Positions 5,452-7,057 of a stretch of 7,057 nt of DNA are shown in pieces. The notes beneath the pieces were generated by a model. The model made no database searches and had not been told where the DNA came from. It saw only the letters and a program-made list of their open reading frames with translations. The stretch comes from an uncultured Lachnospiraceae bacterium (GTDB lineage: Bacteria > Bacillota_A > Clostridia > Lachnospirales > Lachnospiraceae): positions 25,881 to 32,937 of the forward strand of contig CAJUDN010000008.1 of assembly GCA_910585355.1 (NCBI GenBank), read 5' to 3'. The number at the start of each line of letters is the position of its first letter. Position 1 is the stretch's first letter. The translations under genes and the position numbers were made by a program.

Positions 5452-5946
5452 ATGAAATATACATTTCGGACAGCAGAGACTGATGATATAGAATCTGTTT
5501 TTCTACTATACAAAAAAAGAATCCATTGGATGGACAAGAAAGGAATCCGGCAGTGGAATACGACTGGATACCTTGAAGCGTACCCTGTTGATTATTACAT
5601 AAGGCAACAATCTCTCGGCAATCTTTATATACTCACAGAAGGCAGAACCATAATTGGTGCTGTTGTATTACTGCAAGAGGATAGCCGCTGGCTGGACAAA
5701 CCAGATTTCCCCGCCCTTTATGTGCACAATCTTGTAACTGATTCCAAAGCAACTGGCGCAGGTGAAAAAATCCTCATGGAATCAGAAAAAATTGCACTTC
5801 AGGAGGGGAAGTACGCTGTTCGTCTGGACTGTGATGTGAATAATGTATTTCTGAACAACTATTATGATTCCTTAGGATATAAGATAGTTGGATCCTGTCA
5901 GGATGGAGCATATATCGGCAATAGACGAGAAAAATCTCTTATATAA
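5452..5946 (+). CDS. GNAT family N-acetyltransferase
   Basis: A 164-residue protein with the GNAT fold pattern: an N-terminal strand and helix (YTFRTAETDDIESVFLLYKK, about 3–22), a central strand pair around GNLYILTEGRTIIGAVVLL, then the acetyl-CoA segment ALYVHNLVTDSKATGAGEKI, whose ATGAG corresponds to the Q/RxxGxG/A loop, and a C-terminal VNNVFLNNYYDSLGYKIVG, the usual N-x-x-x-x-x-Y-Y-x-x-x-G-Y/F end. Such enzymes move acetyl from acetyl-CoA to an amine; the substrate cannot be read from sequence. An ATG ten codons earlier (5422) is possible, but 5452 has GGTGGTG nine nt upstream and fits the predicted transcript start. It is the only plus-strand gene here, stands alone, and is AT-richer than alaS (32–48% GC in sampled 60-base lines against 60% in an alaS line), which may mean acquisition. 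No convincing terminator follows. Confidence 0.88.
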   Translation: MKYTFRTAETDDIESVFLLYKKRIHWMDKKGIRQWNTTGYLEAYPVDYYIRQQSLGNLYILTEGRTIIGAVVLLQEDSRWLDKPDFPALYVHNLVTDSKATGAGEKILMESEKIALQEGKYAVRLDCDVNNVFLNNYYDSLGYKIVGSCQDGAYIGNRREKSLI

Positions 5947-6086
5947 CAGCTTCGAATTTTGTCTTGAGAGGGGTGGCGGTTATCCGGCGCCCTGTTTAAG
6001 TTCTCTCATTCCGCACGGATGTACGGCAGATATTCCGCCAGTTATTCTCTCCTGCCACAATTTCATGATACGAAAGGCACAGACTT
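5947..6086. other. Convergent spacer, suspected dispersed-repeat copy
   Basis: This 140-bp spacer separates two genes that converge. On the minus strand it stays open in one frame from inside the neighbouring gene's end to a TAA at 5980–5982, giving ALKVCAFRIMKLWQERITGG and ISAVHPCGMRELKQGAG. The internal ATG (6066) has no Shine-Dalgarno. From memory, unchecked, very similar peptides recur as hypothetical ORFs or odd protein ends in Lachnospiraceae genomes, which would make this a dispersed intergenic element rather than a gene. On the plus strand GGGTGGCGG and CCGGCGCCC (5971–5992) form an imperfect stem with a four-nt loop and a weak T-containing tail, at best a poor terminator for the acetyltransferase gene. 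Confidence 0.4.
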
Positions 6087-6893
6087 TCAGGGCTCCGATT
6101 CCCGGTCCAGGATATCGGAATAATCTTCATAAAGTGCGTAACAGCGTTCCCTGGTATACCGCGCCATCACCTTCACATAATCTGGATTTTGGTTCTGGTT
6201 CGCGGCAGAGCGGATGGTTTTATCGGCCGCCATATCCCGCTCCTTCATCCATTCCAGTTCGGAAAGTTTTAAAGTGTCCGCCTCCTTCTGCGACATGCGG
6301 CTTACGATGGCGTTATAAATAAGGTTCCGCTCCCTGTCCCAGAGGGCATATTCCTGTTTCGCCGATGCATAAGCAGAAGCCAGGTTGGATTCCACAGCAG
6401 ATTCCCGGCAGCGGGAAGCCTGGGATTCCGCCTGGGCCAGACGTTCGGAAATATCAGCGGATGTATATGCGATGGATATCTCCGTATCCTCCGCATATTT
6501 TTCCTCCCTTACTTCCGGATCCAGCGGAGATTTCACAGTCTCCGGCGCCTCCTCCAAAACAGATTCCGCGATAACCATATCGCCTCTCACTTCCGCGGCT
6601 GCCATATCCATCTCCGCTTCCGCCGCGGCTGCCTCCATACCCTCTTCATAATTTTTTGTCTCAGTCTCCGTCTCTTTGGCGGCATTTCCCCCATCATAAG
6701 AAAATTGTTCCGCCACAGCCGCCCCTGACACAGATTTCGCCATACTGCGGCCTCCTGACAGAGAATTATCCTCCCCGGCCGCCGCAATCTCGGCCGTATT
6801 GGCGGATACGAAATCACTGTTTATTTTTGTAATGCCTATGCCTGCCGCCAGAATGCACAGCATCGTTATCCACATGCCTGTTCGTCTGCTCAT
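6087..6893 (-). CDS. Membrane-anchored protein with C-terminal LprI-like (DUF1311) domain
   Basis: A 268-residue protein. Residues 7–24 (MWITMLCILAAGIGITKI) after MSRR form a signal anchor; no cysteine follows in a lipobox, so this is probably not a lipoprotein and the rest is likely outside the membrane. Residues about 30–140 are low-complexity, rich in Ala, Glu, Ser and Met (for example EEGMEAAAAEAEMDMAAAEV at 83–102), and probably disordered. The C-terminal part, about 150–262, has the helical LprI-like pattern: a leading helix (ISERLAQAESQASRC), EYALWDRERNLIYNAIVSRM, LKLSELEWMKERDMAAD, then YTRERCYALYEDY. In Proteobacteria and Mycobacterium some members inhibit lysozyme, but in Firmicutes the role is unproven. 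The ATG has GGAG nine nt upstream. It appears monocistronic here and converges on the acetyltransferase gene. Its stop lies at the edge of a suspected repeat, so the natural C-terminus could differ. Confidence 0.8.
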   Translation of the reverse strand: MSRRTGMWITMLCILAAGIGITKINSDFVSANTAEIAAAGEDNSLSGGRSMAKSVSGAAVAEQFSYDGGNAAKETETETKNYEEGMEAAAAEAEMDMAAAEVRGDMVIAESVLEEAPETVKSPLDPEVREEKYAEDTEISIAYTSADISERLAQAESQASRCRESAVESNLASAYASAKQEYALWDRERNLIYNAIVSRMSQKEADTLKLSELEWMKERDMAADKTIRSAANQNQNPDYVKVMARYTRERCYALYEDYSDILDRESEP

Positions 6894-6922
6894 GTATCAC
6901 TACTCCATATTCTAGTAATCTA

Positions 6923-6951
6923 AACATAACACAAACGAAACTGCTTGTGAA
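6923..6951 (-). promoter_or_regulatory. Promoter of the LprI-like gene
   Basis: On the minus strand TTCACA (6946–6951) and TATGTT (6923–6928) are 17 nt apart, and TGT before the -10 gives an extended form. The predicted start near 6916 leaves a leader of about 23 nt with the GGAG. It lies in a clearly AT-rich stretch, as expected for a promoter. Confidence 0.6.
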
Positions 6952-7007
6952 TAAAAAAATGAAATACGTAATATTTTGTAAGATTACCGTAAATTTTACC
7001 ATGAAAG

Positions 7008-7045
7008 TCCCGGACGGCAGCCGGGAATGAGCCATGCTTGCATGG
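7008..7045. repeat. Two small adjacent hairpins in the right-end spacer
   Basis: TCCCGG (7008–7013) pairs with CCGGGA (7021–7026), and CCATGC (7032–7037) pairs with GCATGG (7040–7045) around TT. They are GC-rich within an AT-rich spacer (6952–7057) that has no convincing gene. Neither is followed by a T run on either strand. The window ends with ATTCACGG, which also ends the 134-bp units in reverse orientation, but eight bases is too little to claim a further copy. Confidence 0.5.
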
Positions 7046-7057
7046 GCGAATTCACGG

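Noticed and set aside
5313..5537. Minus-strand open frame over the third unit and the acetyltransferase start
   Set aside because: It runs antisense to the GNAT gene and its promoter and has no ribosome-binding site.
5980..6066. 28-codon minus-strand ORF starting at ATG 6066
   Set aside because: No Shine-Dalgarno, and the frame is open further upstream without a start; better explained as repeat sequence than as a gene.
6365..6651. Plus-strand open frames opposite the LprI-like gene
   Set aside because: Low-complexity peptides (Pro- or Ser/Ala-rich) that mirror the biased codons of the Ala/Glu-rich linker on the other strand.
6814..7035. 73-codon minus-strand ORF upstream of the LprI-like gene
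   Set aside because: It crosses the promoter and the small hairpins, overlaps the start of the LprI-like gene out of frame, and has no ribosome-binding site.

Overview
The window looks like chromosome of a Clostridia member, most likely a gut-type Lachnospiraceae (Clostridium cluster XIVa). The evidence is the gene order alaS – rpsU – yqfC – yqfD – phoH, the presence of endosporulation genes, the purine-rich Shine-Dalgarno sites and the protein sequences themselves. Family level is as far as I would go from reading alone.

Left part (1–4988) is a conserved housekeeping and sporulation block, all on the minus strand, so read it from right to left. A sigma-A type promoter near 4960–4988 drives a 39-residue membrane protein and, 17 nt later, full-length alanyl-tRNA synthetase (alaS). 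Next comes rpsU (ribosomal protein S21) with its own strong promoter, a short leader with a hairpin that abuts the Shine-Dalgarno, and a clear intrinsic terminator. After that terminator follow yqfC and yqfD. Both appear to start at TTG rather than at the ATGs that give the longest ORFs, and a good sigma-E type -10 lies just before yqfC. The start of phoH overlaps the end of yqfD by 14 nt and runs off the left edge.

Middle part (about 4990–5420) is the most unusual. It is a non-coding tandem array with an exact 134-bp period: two nearly identical units (113 of 114 positions in the shared core) and a third unit that has lost about 55 bp. Each full unit carries two compact hairpins, and the first is headed by a 20-bp perfect inverted repeat. 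The array separates the alaS promoter from a divergent plus-strand GNAT acetyltransferase gene, which is more AT-rich than alaS and may be an acquired passenger.

Right part (5947–7057) has a 140-bp spacer that I suspect is a dispersed-repeat copy, then a minus-strand gene for a membrane-anchored protein with a C-terminal LprI-like (DUF1311) domain and its own promoter. The last ~100 bp hold two small hairpins and no gene.

The left block is ordinary and well supported. The candidates for something undescribed are the 134-bp hairpin array, the small membrane protein ahead of alaS, and the rpsU leader hairpin. I see no phage, transposase, CRISPR or defence system.
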